Positions 24,484 to 33,442 are shown, counted from the stretch's first letter. The stretch is 46,750 nucleotides of DNA from Verrucomicrobiota bacterium (GCA_003152315.1 PLZV01000056.1:1-46750), one strand, 5' to 3'. Made by a program: numbers and translations. Notes: generated from the sequence alone by a model not told the origin.

Positions 24484-25326
24484 ATGCCTTCCGTGAGACG
24501 AACCACCGTCTGGGCACTTGCGGCGATTGCGGCCATCGGCCTACTCGCCATGGTTGCCGGGCCGTTCGTAGTTCGTGAAGCCTTTCGTTATTACGCGGTG
24601 CAGAAAGCCCTCAGTAAAATTCCATATGCAGAGGAACGCCTCGCCGTCTTCCCAAAAACAAGGACGCTCACCGCCTCGACGCCGGTCCAGCCCGTAAATC
24701 TCGGCTATGCCACCTTCGATATGGGAACGAACGGCCCAATCTATATCGCAGCCGATGGGGGCCGTGGAATGGTGGTTATCACCAATGCCGATTTCGGATT
24801 TCGACTCACAGCCCCATACGCTATCGATGGACTGACGAATATCGCCATCGCGGCTGATGCATCGGGTAGTTCCCACCTCGCTAGTTTTGTCGAAATGGAA
24901 GCAACCGATATGGTCGCCGCTCAAGTCGAGGTGGAGAAAACGCGCATCCTTCCCATTTTCCAAATCGCACTGATGTCCAAGGACGACTTCTCTCTTTATA
25001 CCTTCAAGCTGATTAGCAAGGCCGCGCTCACTTGGGGCAATAAAGAAACCTGGTCCTTCATGACACCACACATCAAAGGAATCGCGCGCGTAGGGATGGG
25101 GCCTGATGATCGTGAGCATGTTTGGGTAAACTTCGCTTCTCTGGATGGAACACGGAATCTCGCAATGGAGGTTTTTCTGCTCCATGGCTCCCACAAAGAT
25201 GTCGTGCCCGCGCTCGACCCAATCCTCGCCTCGTTCCAGTTCACCATAGACAAAATCTATGACCGTGACGAGATTACGCGACTCATTTTGCAGGCGGGTA
25301 TTCCAATGCGCCCGACCAAACACTAG
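24484..25326 (+). CDS. Exported or membrane-anchored hypothetical protein
   Basis: This 280-residue protein starts with a membrane or signal segment (VWALAAIAAIGLLAMVAGPF). The rest is soluble, with alternating beta-like stretches such as GPIYIAADGGRGMVVITNAD and, near the end, DPILASFQFTIDKI. I do not recognise the family. No lipobox is seen. It converges with the LuxC-like gene and overlaps it by 4 bp at the stop codons, so it is not in that operon. The start is the ATG at 24484, right after the repeat-bearing spacer; no strong Shine-Dalgarno is visible. Confidence 0.7.
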   Translation: MPSVRRTTVWALAAIAAIGLLAMVAGPFVVREAFRYYAVQKALSKIPYAEERLAVFPKTRTLTASTPVQPVNLGYATFDMGTNGPIYIAADGGRGMVVITNADFGFRLTAPYAIDGLTNIAIAADASGSSHLASFVEMEATDMVAAQVEVEKTRILPIFQIALMSKDDFSLYTFKLISKAALTWGNKETWSFMTPHIKGIARVGMGPDDREHVWVNFASLDGTRNLAMEVFLLHGSHKDVVPALDPILASFQFTIDKIYDRDEITRLILQAGIPMRPTKH

Positions 25327-26624
25327 CCAAGATCAGTCCAACTAACCAAATCCGCCAGATTCGGCCGTCCATCATGGTGCCACGACAAGGGCGGACGCTG
25401 CATCTGGCCGATGGGGCATACTCGATGCACGCCCATCCTGGCGAGGTCACCGGCGAATCCTGCGGCTCGCTCATGCATCGGCGCGACTCCCACCGTTGAG
25501 ACGTTGGAGGCAATCTTCTGGATGGCATCAAGGACGCGTTTGTAGCCATCCGTGGGCTTGACGAAGATCGTGCGATTGAGACAGGAGGGGATGAAGGAGG
25601 GGCTATCGTCGTAGATCACCGTCCAGTCATTGCCGGCAGCACTGCTCCACACGACGAATCGTTTGTCCGATGCGGCGCGAAACTCATAACTGGAACGGAA
25701 CTTGGCGATCTGCGCCGCTTCCTCGACCGAAAGTTGCCCGCGCGGGACGCGCGCTTGGTACGCCGCCATTGCGTCGGCCAGTGCCGCGGCAAACTTCCGC
25801 GGACCAAGCTGCCCGCGTTCCTCCACATAATAAACGTGCGGCGAAAGGCAACCCAATTGGTCATACACCGACGCGTCGAACGCCGCCGCCTGCGCTAACT
25901 GCGGCAGGTTCTCCTCCGTCATCGCCTCTTTCGCCACCACGGCGAAGCTGAGTTTGTGGCCGTAACCGAGAAACCGGGCCTGCGGCGTCGCAAGTTGTCG
26001 CAACGCGGAAATCGTATGATCGTCGCCATATGCGATCACCGCGTCGGCGTCTTCCAGCGCCGTCTGCGTCAGCGCCAGCTCGCCGCGCGACCAATCAGTC
26101 GACGCCGCGCAATCCGCCAATTCCGCGTCCACCTCGCGCACCGACTCGATGAAAAGGGAAGGGAATACCGGATCGCGCGGCGAGACTTTCACCAGGTTCG
26201 CCGTGCGCAGCAGCAATCCGCAACAAATGCTGACGATCCCCGGCATCGGGACGTTCCCCGCCAGAAAATGAACCAGCAAACGCGGCGCGATGGCTCGCGA
26301 CTGCACACGCCCGCGTAGGCAGAACTCGTCGAGCACGCGCCGGTTCCCCAATTCACGGTCCAGCAGCTCGCCGAGCGACTCGTAGTTGATCGCCCCGAAA
26401 GTAAGATCGATGGCCTCCTGCACCATCGCCTCTGAAAAACCCGAGTGCCTTGGGGCGTACTCGACAGCACGCTTCCGCCACGGACTGTTTGGATCGAGCC
26501 AGTTCTTCGCCGTCTGCGTCAAAACGCCGATGACCGCGTCAGTGCTGCGATGCTGCTGCACCCGCTCACGCGCTTCCCGGGTCCGGCTGACCGCCTCCCG
26601 AATCGTCTCAATTGTTGCGCTCAT
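25323..26624 (-). CDS. luxC: LuxC-family acyl-CoA/acyl-protein reductase
   Basis: This 433-residue reductase of the aldehyde-dehydrogenase superfamily reduces activated acyl groups to aldehydes with NADPH. The family features are HFLAGNVPMPG (nucleotide-domain start), LLLRTANLVKVSPRDP, AVIAYGDDHTI, and the catalytic cysteine C259 in YDQLGCLSPHVYYVEE. The start at 26624 shares ATGA with the LuxE-like gene, deciding it over an earlier in-frame ATG. It is last in an aminotransferase-LuxE-LuxC operon. No luxAB or luxD is present, so a light-emitting role is not supported. Confidence 0.9.
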   Translation of the reverse strand: MSATIETIREAVSRTREARERVQQHRSTDAVIGVLTQTAKNWLDPNSPWRKRAVEYAPRHSGFSEAMVQEAIDLTFGAINYESLGELLDRELGNRRVLDEFCLRGRVQSRAIAPRLLVHFLAGNVPMPGIVSICCGLLLRTANLVKVSPRDPVFPSLFIESVREVDAELADCAASTDWSRGELALTQTALEDADAVIAYGDDHTISALRQLATPQARFLGYGHKLSFAVVAKEAMTEENLPQLAQAAAFDASVYDQLGCLSPHVYYVEERGQLGPRKFAAALADAMAAYQARVPRGQLSVEEAAQIAKFRSSYEFRAASDKRFVVWSSAAGNDWTVIYDDSPSFIPSCLNRTIFVKPTDGYKRVLDAIQKIASNVSTVGVAPMHERAAGFAGDLARMGVHRVCPIGQMQRPPLSWHHDGRPNLADLVSWTDLG

Positions 26625-27751
26625 TCCACTACGATATTCTCCGCGTTCAACGAGCAACCGCGCACTTCTGCGCCAGCCGCTCGCCCCAACACTTCAAATT
26701 CCATCACACCCGACTCACTCACCCGACGAATCCCCAAATCCTCCGTTTGCACACACATCATACTCCACAGGTTCGCGAGGTCAAAGATCCGGATCAGGCC
26801 ACGCTCATTCCCAGCAGCCTCCCTGCCAGTGTTCGGGTCGATGACCAGCACCCGCGCCCACGGTGGAACGGTCTTGCCATCCGTCCGCTTGCCAACCAGC
26901 ATCGTCGCATCATAAAACTGCGTGCTCAATTCCGTCATCCCGTATTCATTGACGACGCGCGTCGTTGGAATCCCCAACACCCGCTCAAACAGCGCGTAAA
27001 GGTCGGCCTTCGACAGTTCACGAGATCGTCCTTTGAACCCGCCCGTTTCCATCACGCGACTGCCTTCTGACATATCAAATTTTAAATTCTGCTGATCGAG
27101 ATGATCAAACAAGTGGACAAACGCGAACGCCGTCCCGAGCAGAAACACGGGCTCGTGCGCCCATTGCAACTCGCACAAGTCGCGCACCAACTTCTCAAGC
27201 AGCAATTGTCCGCCCTCGACATAATACGCGCTGTCGTCCGCCCCGAACTCCTCCATCACCACCCCCATCATATGCGACAACGACGAATGGGGTGCCTCCT
27301 CCGGCGACGGCGTCAATATCATCATCGGCAACGTAGAACGGGCGTCCCGCCCGTTCATCTCCGCATTCTCATCCAGCAAATGCGCCGCAAAGCTCACACC
27401 AATCGCCGCATGGTAAAGCTCCAACGTCTCCAGAAAATGTTTACCCGCCTGCTCGCGCGTCGTCCCGCTCGTGTGAAATTCCGCCACGGCTTGCTCCACG
27501 GGAAAACACGTCAACGCAAAATCCTTAAACGCACTCGTCGGCGTCGCCGGAATCTCCTTCCAATGCGCCACCGACTGCGGCGTCTGCTTCCGCCGATCGC
27601 AATAAGCTCGATACACCTCACACCGTTCGTACTGAAACGCGAAAACATCCCGCGCCAACCAATCAAACTCCTCATCGGTCGTCGCCTGTGCCACCCCGCG
27701 CGAGATCAGCGCGAGCACCCGTTGCTGGAGATCAGAAGCGACTTTATCCAT
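26621..27751 (-). CDS. luxE: LuxE-family acyl-protein synthetase
   Basis: This protein of about 376 residues activates a carboxylate with ATP and passes the acyl group to itself or its LuxC partner. It shows FHTSGTTREQAG and NEYGMTELSTQFYD, typical of LuxE within the adenylating superfamily. The ATG at 27751 overlaps the aminotransferase gene by 8 bp. Around residues 131-139 the peptide MNGRDARST is encoded by a perfect extragenic-type palindrome (27333-27356), in frame. The natural acyl substrate is unknown. Confidence 0.88.
   Translation of the reverse strand: MDKVASDLQQRVLALISRGVAQATTDEEFDWLARDVFAFQYERCEVYRAYCDRRKQTPQSVAHWKEIPATPTSAFKDFALTCFPVEQAVAEFHTSGTTREQAGKHFLETLELYHAAIGVSFAAHLLDENAEMNGRDARSTLPMMILTPSPEEAPHSSLSHMMGVVMEEFGADDSAYYVEGGQLLLEKLVRDLCELQWAHEPVFLLGTAFAFVHLFDHLDQQNLKFDMSEGSRVMETGGFKGRSRELSKADLYALFERVLGIPTTRVVNEYGMTELSTQFYDATMLVGKRTDGKTVPPWARVLVIDPNTGREAAGNERGLIRIFDLANLWSMMCVQTEDLGIRRVSESGVMEFEVLGRAAGAEVRGCSLNAENIVVE
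27333..27356. repeat. REP-like palindrome inside the LuxE gene
   Basis: GTA is followed by the hairpin GAACGGGCG-TCC-CGCCCGTTC, a 9-bp perfect stem with a 3-base loop. In the coding strand it reads N-G-R-D-A-R-S. Its form is that of an extragenic palindrome, not of ordinary codons. Confidence 0.65.
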
Positions 27752-28982
27752 GTGAAATCGAATCACCCAACGCAACCAAACAATGATCCAGTTGCCGTTT
27801 CGTAATCACCAGCGGCGGGGTCAGGCCAAGAACTTCACTCTGGCTGCCTTCGGGCAGGGCGAGAACGCCGCGCTGTAGAAGCTTCTCGATGATGGGAACT
27901 GCGTTGTCCACTTCAAGTCCCAACATCAAACCTCGACCTCGCACCTTCCCGATGCGGGCCAGCCGCGCCGCTAGCCAGTCGCCCAACTCACGACTGCGAG
28001 CGTCCAGCTTGAGCCGCTTCATCTCGCCGACCGACGCGAGCGCCGCCGCGCAACCGAGCGGGTTGCCCATAAACGTGCTCGTATGAATTGCTTCGCCTCG
28101 CGATTCGGGCCAGCTATCCATGACCTTCGCGCTACCGATGCACGCCGAAATTGGAAAGCCGCCCGCCATGGCCTTCCCGACGCAAACAAGGTCCGGCACC
28201 ACTCCCGAATGCTCGCAAGCGAACCAACGTCCCGTCCGACAAAACCCCGTATAGATTTCGTCCAGAATCAATACCAAGCCGTGGTCGTCGCAGAACCGTC
28301 GCAACCTAGGCAGAAAATCGTTCGGCGGAACAACAATCCCTCCGCGCCCCTGAATCGGCTCCACGATGACCGCGCCGAAATCCTGAATTTTCGCCACATC
28401 CGGCAAACGCCCAAACGGAACGTGCGCGGTGAAGTGGCCAAGCTGCTTTGAAAAAGGGGAACGAAAGTCCGCCCGCCACGTCGTGTCGAGCGCGCCGTAC
28501 GTGAGTCCGTGATACGCGCCCTCAAAGGCAATGATGCCGGGCCGCTTCGTGTGGATCGCCGCTGTCTTGGTTGCAACTTCCACCGCCTCCGCACCAGAGT
28601 TCGCGAAGATAACCCGTCCCTCCGATTTGTTCCACCGCCCAAACGTCAGGCCCACCAATTCACGCGCCAGCTTCAACTTCAATTCGTTCGGATGCACGTC
28701 GCCCATCGCATGCAACAGCTGTCCCGCCTGTTTCTGAATTGCCGCCACTACGCGTGGGTTGGTATGCCCGACGTTCGTGACGCCAAACGCCGCCGTGAGA
28801 TCGATGTACCGATTGCCATCGACATCCCACACGTTGGCCCCCGCCGCGCGCTGCCAAAAAATCGGCCAGTGATCGGAGACGTACGTAATGTTGCGCGATT
28901 CGTAATGACGCAGTTGGCGGGCGAGGGCGCGGGACTTCGGACCGGGAATACGGGTCTTCAGCAGTGGCAGCAGATCTTTCAC
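27744..28982 (-). CDS. Class-III PLP aminotransferase
   Basis: This 412-residue PLP enzyme moves amino groups to or from aldehydes or keto acids. It has the glycine-rich FANSGAEAVEVATKTA (phosphate binding), AYHGLTYGALDTT, the cofactor Asp in LVLILDEIYTGFCRTG (D241) and the Schiff-base Lys K270 in VGKAMAGGFPIS. It starts at GTG 28982. It overlaps the LuxE gene by 8 bp. Next to an acid-to-aldehyde module it could aminate the aldehyde; this is inference. The upstream spacer holds a double hairpin. Confidence 0.92.
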   Translation of the reverse strand: MKDLLPLLKTRIPGPKSRALARQLRHYESRNITYVSDHWPIFWQRAAGANVWDVDGNRYIDLTAAFGVTNVGHTNPRVVAAIQKQAGQLLHAMGDVHPNELKLKLARELVGLTFGRWNKSEGRVIFANSGAEAVEVATKTAAIHTKRPGIIAFEGAYHGLTYGALDTTWRADFRSPFSKQLGHFTAHVPFGRLPDVAKIQDFGAVIVEPIQGRGGIVVPPNDFLPRLRRFCDDHGLVLILDEIYTGFCRTGRWFACEHSGVVPDLVCVGKAMAGGFPISACIGSAKVMDSWPESRGEAIHTSTFMGNPLGCAAALASVGEMKRLKLDARSRELGDWLAARLARIGKVRGRGLMLGLEVDNAVPIIEKLLQRGVLALPEGSQSEVLGLTPPLVITKRQLDHCLVALGDSISHG

Positions 28983-28995
28983 ACTTTATTTCCGG

Positions 28996-29041
28996 TGTAG
29001 CCGCACCCTTCAGGGTGCGCAGGCTGAAGCCTGCGACTACA
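28996..29041. repeat. REP-like double hairpin (type 2)
   Basis: Outer TGTAG and CTACA enclose two adjacent hairpins: CGCACCCT-TC-AGGGTGCG (29002-29019) and CGCAGGCT-GA-AGCCTGCG (29018-29035). The second matches 17950-17967. It lies between two minus-strand genes and could also end or stabilise a transcript. Confidence 0.72.
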
Positions 29042-29059
29042 GGGGCCGACTCATTCAGG

Positions 29060-29302
29060 CTAGCCGTGTTGGACGAACTTGTGAAACGTCTTCCCGGCTT
29101 CCTGGTCCACAAGCAGCACGAGGTGATTGGCCTTCATGGTTTCGACCAGCTCATCGATGTTCAGGGTCTCGTAATCGGCCTTGTCGCCATCGAAGAGCAC
29201 CGCGAGGTCGCTGTCGGTGTTGCGACGGCGGGCGGGCCGGCCGCTGCGTTCGTCGATCCAACCGCGGATTTGCGCCGACTTGATGATGATGCGAAGTGAC
29301 AT
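29060..29302 (-). CDS. Small conserved-looking protein next to queE
   Basis: This 80-residue protein starts MSLRIIIKSAQIRGWIDERS and has no signal or membrane segment. I do not recognise it. The ATG has a GAGGAG site. It starts 5 bp after the queE stop, so the two are probably co-transcribed. The charged, repeat-free sequence could be a small adaptor or regulator; no function is claimed. Confidence 0.6.
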   Translation of the reverse strand: MSLRIIIKSAQIRGWIDERSGRPARRRNTDSDLAVLFDGDKADYETLNIDELVETMKANHLVLLVDQEAGKTFHKFVQHG

Positions 29303-29307
29303 GGTGC

Positions 29308-29955
29308 TTACACTCCTCGGGTTTCCGGCCCCCAAATCTGTTTGTGCCACTGGGTCTGCATGCGGACGGGCAGTCTATCCGCTAGAATCCATTCGGCAAG
29401 CGTTTTGAGTGGCAGCTTGCCCCAGACGGGTGAGAACAGAACGGTGCAGCCATTGGCCAACTGATGCTCGCCGATCATCTGCTTCGCCCAATCATAATCC
29501 GCGCGGTCGGCAATGACGAACTTCACCTCGTCCTTCTTGTCGAGATGGCGAATGTTGTCGTAGAGGTTCTTGTCAACCTCACCGCTGCCGGGACATTTCA
29601 AGTCCATGATCTTCACCACGCGTGGGTCAACCCGCGACACATCCACCGAACCGCTCGTCTCCAGCAACACCCTCTTCCCCAAATCACAAAGCCGCGCCAT
29701 CAACGGAAAAACGTTTGGCTGCAACAGAGGTTCCCCGCCAGTGATCTCAACCAGCGGGCAGTTGTACTCCAGTACCTTCACAATCACATCGCCGAGTTTC
29801 ATCGGCGCGCCCTCATGAAACGAGTACGTCGTATCACACCACGTGCAGCGCAGATTGCAAGCGGTCAGCCGCACAAACACGCAAGGCAACCCCGCAAACG
29901 AGGATTCGCCCTGAATGCTGTGAAAAATCTCGTTAATGACAAGGGTATCGGCCAC
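29308..29955 (-). CDS. queE: 7-carboxy-7-deazaguanine synthase
   Basis: This 215-residue radical-SAM enzyme makes the deazaguanine ring for queuosine. It has the CX3CX2C cluster motif CNLRCTWC (C33, C37, C40), FHSIQGESSFAG before it and the glycine motif EITGGEPLLQP. The start is GTG 29955. queC, queD and queF are not in the window, so the rest of the pathway is elsewhere. The 80-residue gene follows closely. Confidence 0.95.
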   Translation of the reverse strand: MADTLVINEIFHSIQGESSFAGLPCVFVRLTACNLRCTWCDTTYSFHEGAPMKLGDVIVKVLEYNCPLVEITGGEPLLQPNVFPLMARLCDLGKRVLLETSGSVDVSRVDPRVVKIMDLKCPGSGEVDKNLYDNIRHLDKKDEVKFVIADRADYDWAKQMIGEHQLANGCTVLFSPVWGKLPLKTLAEWILADRLPVRMQTQWHKQIWGPETRGV

Positions 29956-30019
29956 TCGAAGAACTTAACAAACCCACGCCGCCACGTCAATTTGCAGGGT
30001 AGAGGATTGCCCCACCATA

Positions 30020-30048
30020 TTGACACCCGCCCAATAGCTGACTACTCT
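30020..30048 (+). promoter_or_regulatory. Sigma-70-like promoter
   Basis: TTGACA (30020-30025), a 17-bp spacer and TACTCT (30043-30048) lie 37 bp upstream of the exported-protein ATG at 30085. It sits in the spacer between divergent queE and this gene. Confidence 0.6.
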
Positions 30049-30084
30049 CCCAATGTGCCTCCAAGCTATCGGAAGGAGTTTCGT

Positions 30085-30642
30085 ATGAAGCCAAAGTTTA
30101 CTTCGAGCGCCTTCTTAACATGGACAGTAATTACTACCACTGTGCTTGCCCTTGGATACGGAAATGTTTTCGGGCTCGGGGGCAATTATCCAAATGACAA
30201 GCCTGTTCGCGGCGGCTCGTCGTGGCCCCCCGGAATGGAGAGCCTGATAAACGTCATGAACCGGGTCTACGGTGCCTCCGATAACGCAGAGGATTTCTTT
30301 TTCTACTCCGGTACCGCAACCGATTTCACCGCCTTTCTTCGAGACTACTCAGCAATTCAGGCAATTGAAAAACACCGCTTGATTCTTCACGATGGTGTTG
30401 GGGAAGCCAAATTGTTTTATGATAAGAAAGGACTGCCGTGCGATTGGGAGTTGTACGGGTGTCCCCGGTCGTGGCTCAAAGCGGGCGCACTAATGCGACA
30501 AGGAACAAATTCGCTCGAAACGGTGCGGGCCGCAGGGAAAGACACCAATTACGTCCTGGAGATTCATCTGTGGATCGGCGGACACGTTGCTCTAAGCCAG
30601 CTTACCATCCCTCAGAATGTAGAAGTCAGCAAAGAGAAGTAA
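30085..30642 (+). CDS. Exported hypothetical protein
   Basis: This 185-residue protein starts with a signal-like segment (AFLTWTVITTTVLALGYGNV), so it should be exported. The ATG has a strong GGAAGGAG site; longer in-frame readings back to 29464 run antisense through queE and are rejected. Distinct blocks are DFFFYSGTATDFTAFL, near the middle, and LEIHLWIGGHVALSQLTIP at the end. I recall similar unnamed proteins in PVC bacteria but cannot name a family. It has its own promoter. The function is unknown. Confidence 0.75.
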   Translation: MKPKFTSSAFLTWTVITTTVLALGYGNVFGLGGNYPNDKPVRGGSSWPPGMESLINVMNRVYGASDNAEDFFFYSGTATDFTAFLRDYSAIQAIEKHRLILHDGVGEAKLFYDKKGLPCDWELYGCPRSWLKAGALMRQGTNSLETVRAAGKDTNYVLEIHLWIGGHVALSQLTIPQNVEVSKEK

Positions 30643-30678
30643 CTGCCACCTGCGACGCTGCTACTGACCAGCGGCGGC

Positions 30679-31680
30679 CTATTCTGCTTCGACTTTGGCC
30701 GGTCGTCCCGTCCTTGCGGACTCATACAAGGCCTCCATCAGCAGGGCCTGCCGCAATCCCCAGATTGCCGGCGCCGGGTCTTCCGCTTTCCCCAGCACGC
30801 AGTCGATAAACCATTGCTGCAACGTCGGCACGGCGGGCACCACCGGATACCGCAACAGCTTGCCGTCCGCGCCCCATTGCTGAAGTCGTCCGCCATGGAT
30901 GCCCGTTTGAAATTCGCCGCGCGTTGTCGAAATCCGCACGCCTTCGTCCCAACCGACCACGGACTCGCCATTGATGAGCACGGTGCCGAGCGCGCCGTTC
31001 TCGTATCGGATGCTGGCACTACAGGTGATATCGACGGGCGCGCCGCGGTTATTGGTCCATGCGAAGACTTCGCGGGGACGAACGTCCGTCAGATAAAGGA
31101 TCGCGTTGAATGCATGCGCGCCGCTGTCGTACGCGTGTCCGCCGCCGGCCGCCTCTGGTTCCTGCCGCCAGGTTCCCTTCGTTCCTTTCTTCCACGCTTG
31201 CGCGACAAACGCATCCGCTGCGATCACGTCGCCGAGCGCCCCGCTCTTGAGCAAGTCATGTATGTATTGAAACTCCGGCGAGAACGTACCCGGAAACGCC
31301 ACGCTCAGGATACGTTTGGCTTTGGACGCGTGCTTGATGAGCTTGCGGGCGTGCTCGACTTTCACCACCATCGGCTTTTCGACCAACACGTGGCAGCCCG
31401 CATCCAGTGAGGCGCTGACCTGCTCGAAGTGCTGGTTGTGCGGGGTGACAATGAGCACCGCGTCCAACTCCACCTTGGCCAGCATGACCTTGTAATCGGC
31501 ATATGTCGGCGGCTTTTTCTTGATGGGATCGAATATCTCCCGCTGATAGCGGTTCAGGTTGTCTTTAAGTGGGTCGCAAAGCGCGACAATCTCCGCATCC
31601 GGCACCTGTGTTGTATAAACCCGTCCATGATAGCGGCTCATGCTGCCACAGCCGACGATCCCAAGGCGTACCTTCTTCAT
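30679..31680 (-). CDS. Gfo/Idh/MocA-family oxidoreductase
   Basis: This 333-residue NAD(P)-dependent oxidoreductase probably acts on a sugar or cyclitol. The N-terminal Rossmann motif is GIVGCGSMSRYHG; the EKP motif of the family appears in VLVEKPMV; and a conserved Asp/His block reads AYDSGAHAFNAILYL. No signal peptide is seen. It diverges from the M14-like gene across 60 bp. The substrate is unknown and no sugar-catabolic partner is adjacent. Confidence 0.92.
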   Translation of the reverse strand: MKKVRLGIVGCGSMSRYHGRVYTTQVPDAEIVALCDPLKDNLNRYQREIFDPIKKKPPTYADYKVMLAKVELDAVLIVTPHNQHFEQVSASLDAGCHVLVEKPMVVKVEHARKLIKHASKAKRILSVAFPGTFSPEFQYIHDLLKSGALGDVIAADAFVAQAWKKGTKGTWRQEPEAAGGGHAYDSGAHAFNAILYLTDVRPREVFAWTNNRGAPVDITCSASIRYENGALGTVLINGESVVGWDEGVRISTTRGEFQTGIHGGRLQQWGADGKLLRYPVVPAVPTLQQWFIDCVLGKAEDPAPAIWGLRQALLMEALYESARTGRPAKVEAE

Positions 31681-31740
31681 AATGCACGAAGCCTAGCAAA
31701 TGGGCTTGCCCCCGGCAAACTATCCGGCAACGATGCGGGG

Positions 31741-32697
31741 GTGACGAGATTGACGCCAGAACAGTTTGCCATCGTTGTGCGCGAGGTGGAACTGATGATG
31801 GGGGAAGGGGAGCGCGACGAAACGTGGCGCGTACTCAAGATGTTTGCGGACGGCCGCTTTCAGCACACGTTGCAGGATTTCCCGCCAACGCTTCAGTCCG
31901 AGTTCCACAGTATGGGTGCGTCGCGGCAAAAAGATTACGGCTCCCTTGTCGCCGCTACCCGCATCCTTGGGAAAGAGGTGTTTGACGTTCAGGGAATCGG
32001 CCATCTGAATTTCGGGGGAAGGGAATACGAACTCTTGAAAATCGTCAGCCGTCCCGCGCTTTCGCCGTACGCGGTGCAAGTGCCGATCTGTCTCGTGGCG
32101 GGCGTGCATGGCGACGAACCGGACGGCATTCTCGCCGCGCTGGAATTGGCGCGCCGCTTCGCGGGAAGCCCGCAACTCCTCTCCAACTATTCGCTGACGA
32201 TTTACCCCTGCGTGAATCCCGTGGGGTACGAACGCATGACGCGCGAGAACGGCGCTGGCAAAGACCTGAACCGCGAGTTCTTCCTCAACAGCGCGGAAGA
32301 GGAGGTCGTTGTCATGGAGCGCGAGTTGCGCGCGCACGAATTCATCGGATTCATCAGCGGGCACAGCGACTACGAGTCGTTTGGCATGTATGCCTACGCC
32401 ACCGGCGCGATCCTGAGTGAACGCCTGGCGAAACCCGCGCTTTTCCAGGCGAGCAGCGTCATCCCGATCAATACCGACACCGTGATCGACGGCCATCCTG
32501 CACAACACGGTATCATCAACCAGAAATTTCCCGGCTCGCTTGGCCCGTTGTCAAAGGGCACAACCGAGCCGTTCGATATCACCATCGAAACCCCGAATCT
32601 CTTCGCCCTCAGCAAGCGCGTTGAAGCCCAGGCAATCGCCTTCGAAACCATCCTCCACGAATACCGTGCTGTTGCAGCCGAAGCCGTTAACCTGTAG
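31741..32697 (+). CDS. M14-like zinc carboxypeptidase/deacylase
   Basis: This protein of about 318 residues has the M14/succinylglutamate-desuccinylase pattern: zinc ligands His and Glu in VHGDEPDG, then NPVGYERMTREN, and a third His in SGHSDYESFG. It likely cuts a C-terminal residue or an amide. No signal peptide is visible, so it acts in the cytoplasm. The GTG at 31741 is used because earlier in-frame codons overlap the divergent oxidoreductase; the exact start is uncertain. Substrate unknown. Confidence 0.78.
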   Translation: MTRLTPEQFAIVVREVELMMGEGERDETWRVLKMFADGRFQHTLQDFPPTLQSEFHSMGASRQKDYGSLVAATRILGKEVFDVQGIGHLNFGGREYELLKIVSRPALSPYAVQVPICLVAGVHGDEPDGILAALELARRFAGSPQLLSNYSLTIYPCVNPVGYERMTRENGAGKDLNREFFLNSAEEEVVVMERELRAHEFIGFISGHSDYESFGMYAYATGAILSERLAKPALFQASSVIPINTDTVIDGHPAQHGIINQKFPGSLGPLSKGTTEPFDITIETPNLFALSKRVEAQAIAFETILHEYRAVAAEAVNL

Positions 32698-32713
32698 GCT
32701 GGATTCTTGCAAA

Positions 32714-33403
32714 ATGAATAAGTCCATCGTGCTGGTCCTATGCAGTGTCCTCGCCGCCCTGGCTGCCCATGGTCAGCCGCCGAAATCCGACCGCGATTTC
32801 GACGGGCTCAAGGGCAAGGTGCATCAGGTGAGCCATGGCAATCAAATGCCGTCGATGCAGGGCAAATCGCACAGCGGCGAATCGGAGACCTATGACGAGC
32901 AGGGCAATCTGATCGCCAGCGTCGCGGTGGGGGCCGACTCTTACCTCCGCCACACGTACGTACGTGTCGATGCGCGAACGGTATTGGAATACTGGAGCGA
33001 GACGCCGTCGCTTCCCGGCAGCAAGGAAGACGACTCCAGACTGTCTGCGAAATTTGTCTACAAGTGCGATGGGAAGGGTAACCGCATCGAGAAATCGATC
33101 TTCAACAAGGACGGCTTGCTCGCTTCCAAGCAGGAGTACACGTACGACCCCAAGGGACGGCGGATCTCTGAGTCCACGGAAGTCGGCAAGGAGGTGCGCG
33201 AAGAATTGAAATTCATCTGCGATAAGGCAGGCAACGTCATCGTTCAAACCAACGGCACGCAAAAAACAACTTATCGCTACACCCAATTTGATTCCACGGG
33301 AAACTGGATCAAACGGATCGTCAGTAGTCTGGGGATCAAAGAGGGGGAAACAGAGCCCACCATGCAGAATTCTCCCGAAGAGCGATTTATTACCTACTAC
33401 TGA
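32714..33403 (+). CDS. Exported protein with RHS/YD-like repeats
   Basis: This 229-residue protein has a signal peptide (IVLVLCSVLAALAAHG) and a body of tyrosine/aspartate motifs such as TYDEQGNLIASV, KCDGKGNRIEKSIF, TYDPKGRRISES and DSTGNWIKRIV. These resemble single RHS/YD units used in extracellular beta-structures. It lies 16 bp after the M14-like gene and may be co-transcribed. Its role is unknown. Confidence 0.7.
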   Translation: MNKSIVLVLCSVLAALAAHGQPPKSDRDFDGLKGKVHQVSHGNQMPSMQGKSHSGESETYDEQGNLIASVAVGADSYLRHTYVRVDARTVLEYWSETPSLPGSKEDDSRLSAKFVYKCDGKGNRIEKSIFNKDGLLASKQEYTYDPKGRRISESTEVGKEVREELKFICDKAGNVIVQTNGTQKTTYRYTQFDSTGNWIKRIVSSLGIKEGETEPTMQNSPEERFITYY

Positions 33404-33442
33404 TCGCCCCGTCAGCCCGGAAGAGAAGTATTACCGCTCCAC

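Noticed and set aside
25323-28982. A bioluminescence (lux) operon
   Set aside because: LuxC- and LuxE-type genes are present, but no luciferase luxA/luxB and no luxD are seen.
31720-32508. A 262-codon minus-strand frame
   Set aside because: It is antisense to the M14-like gene with zinc-ligand motifs.
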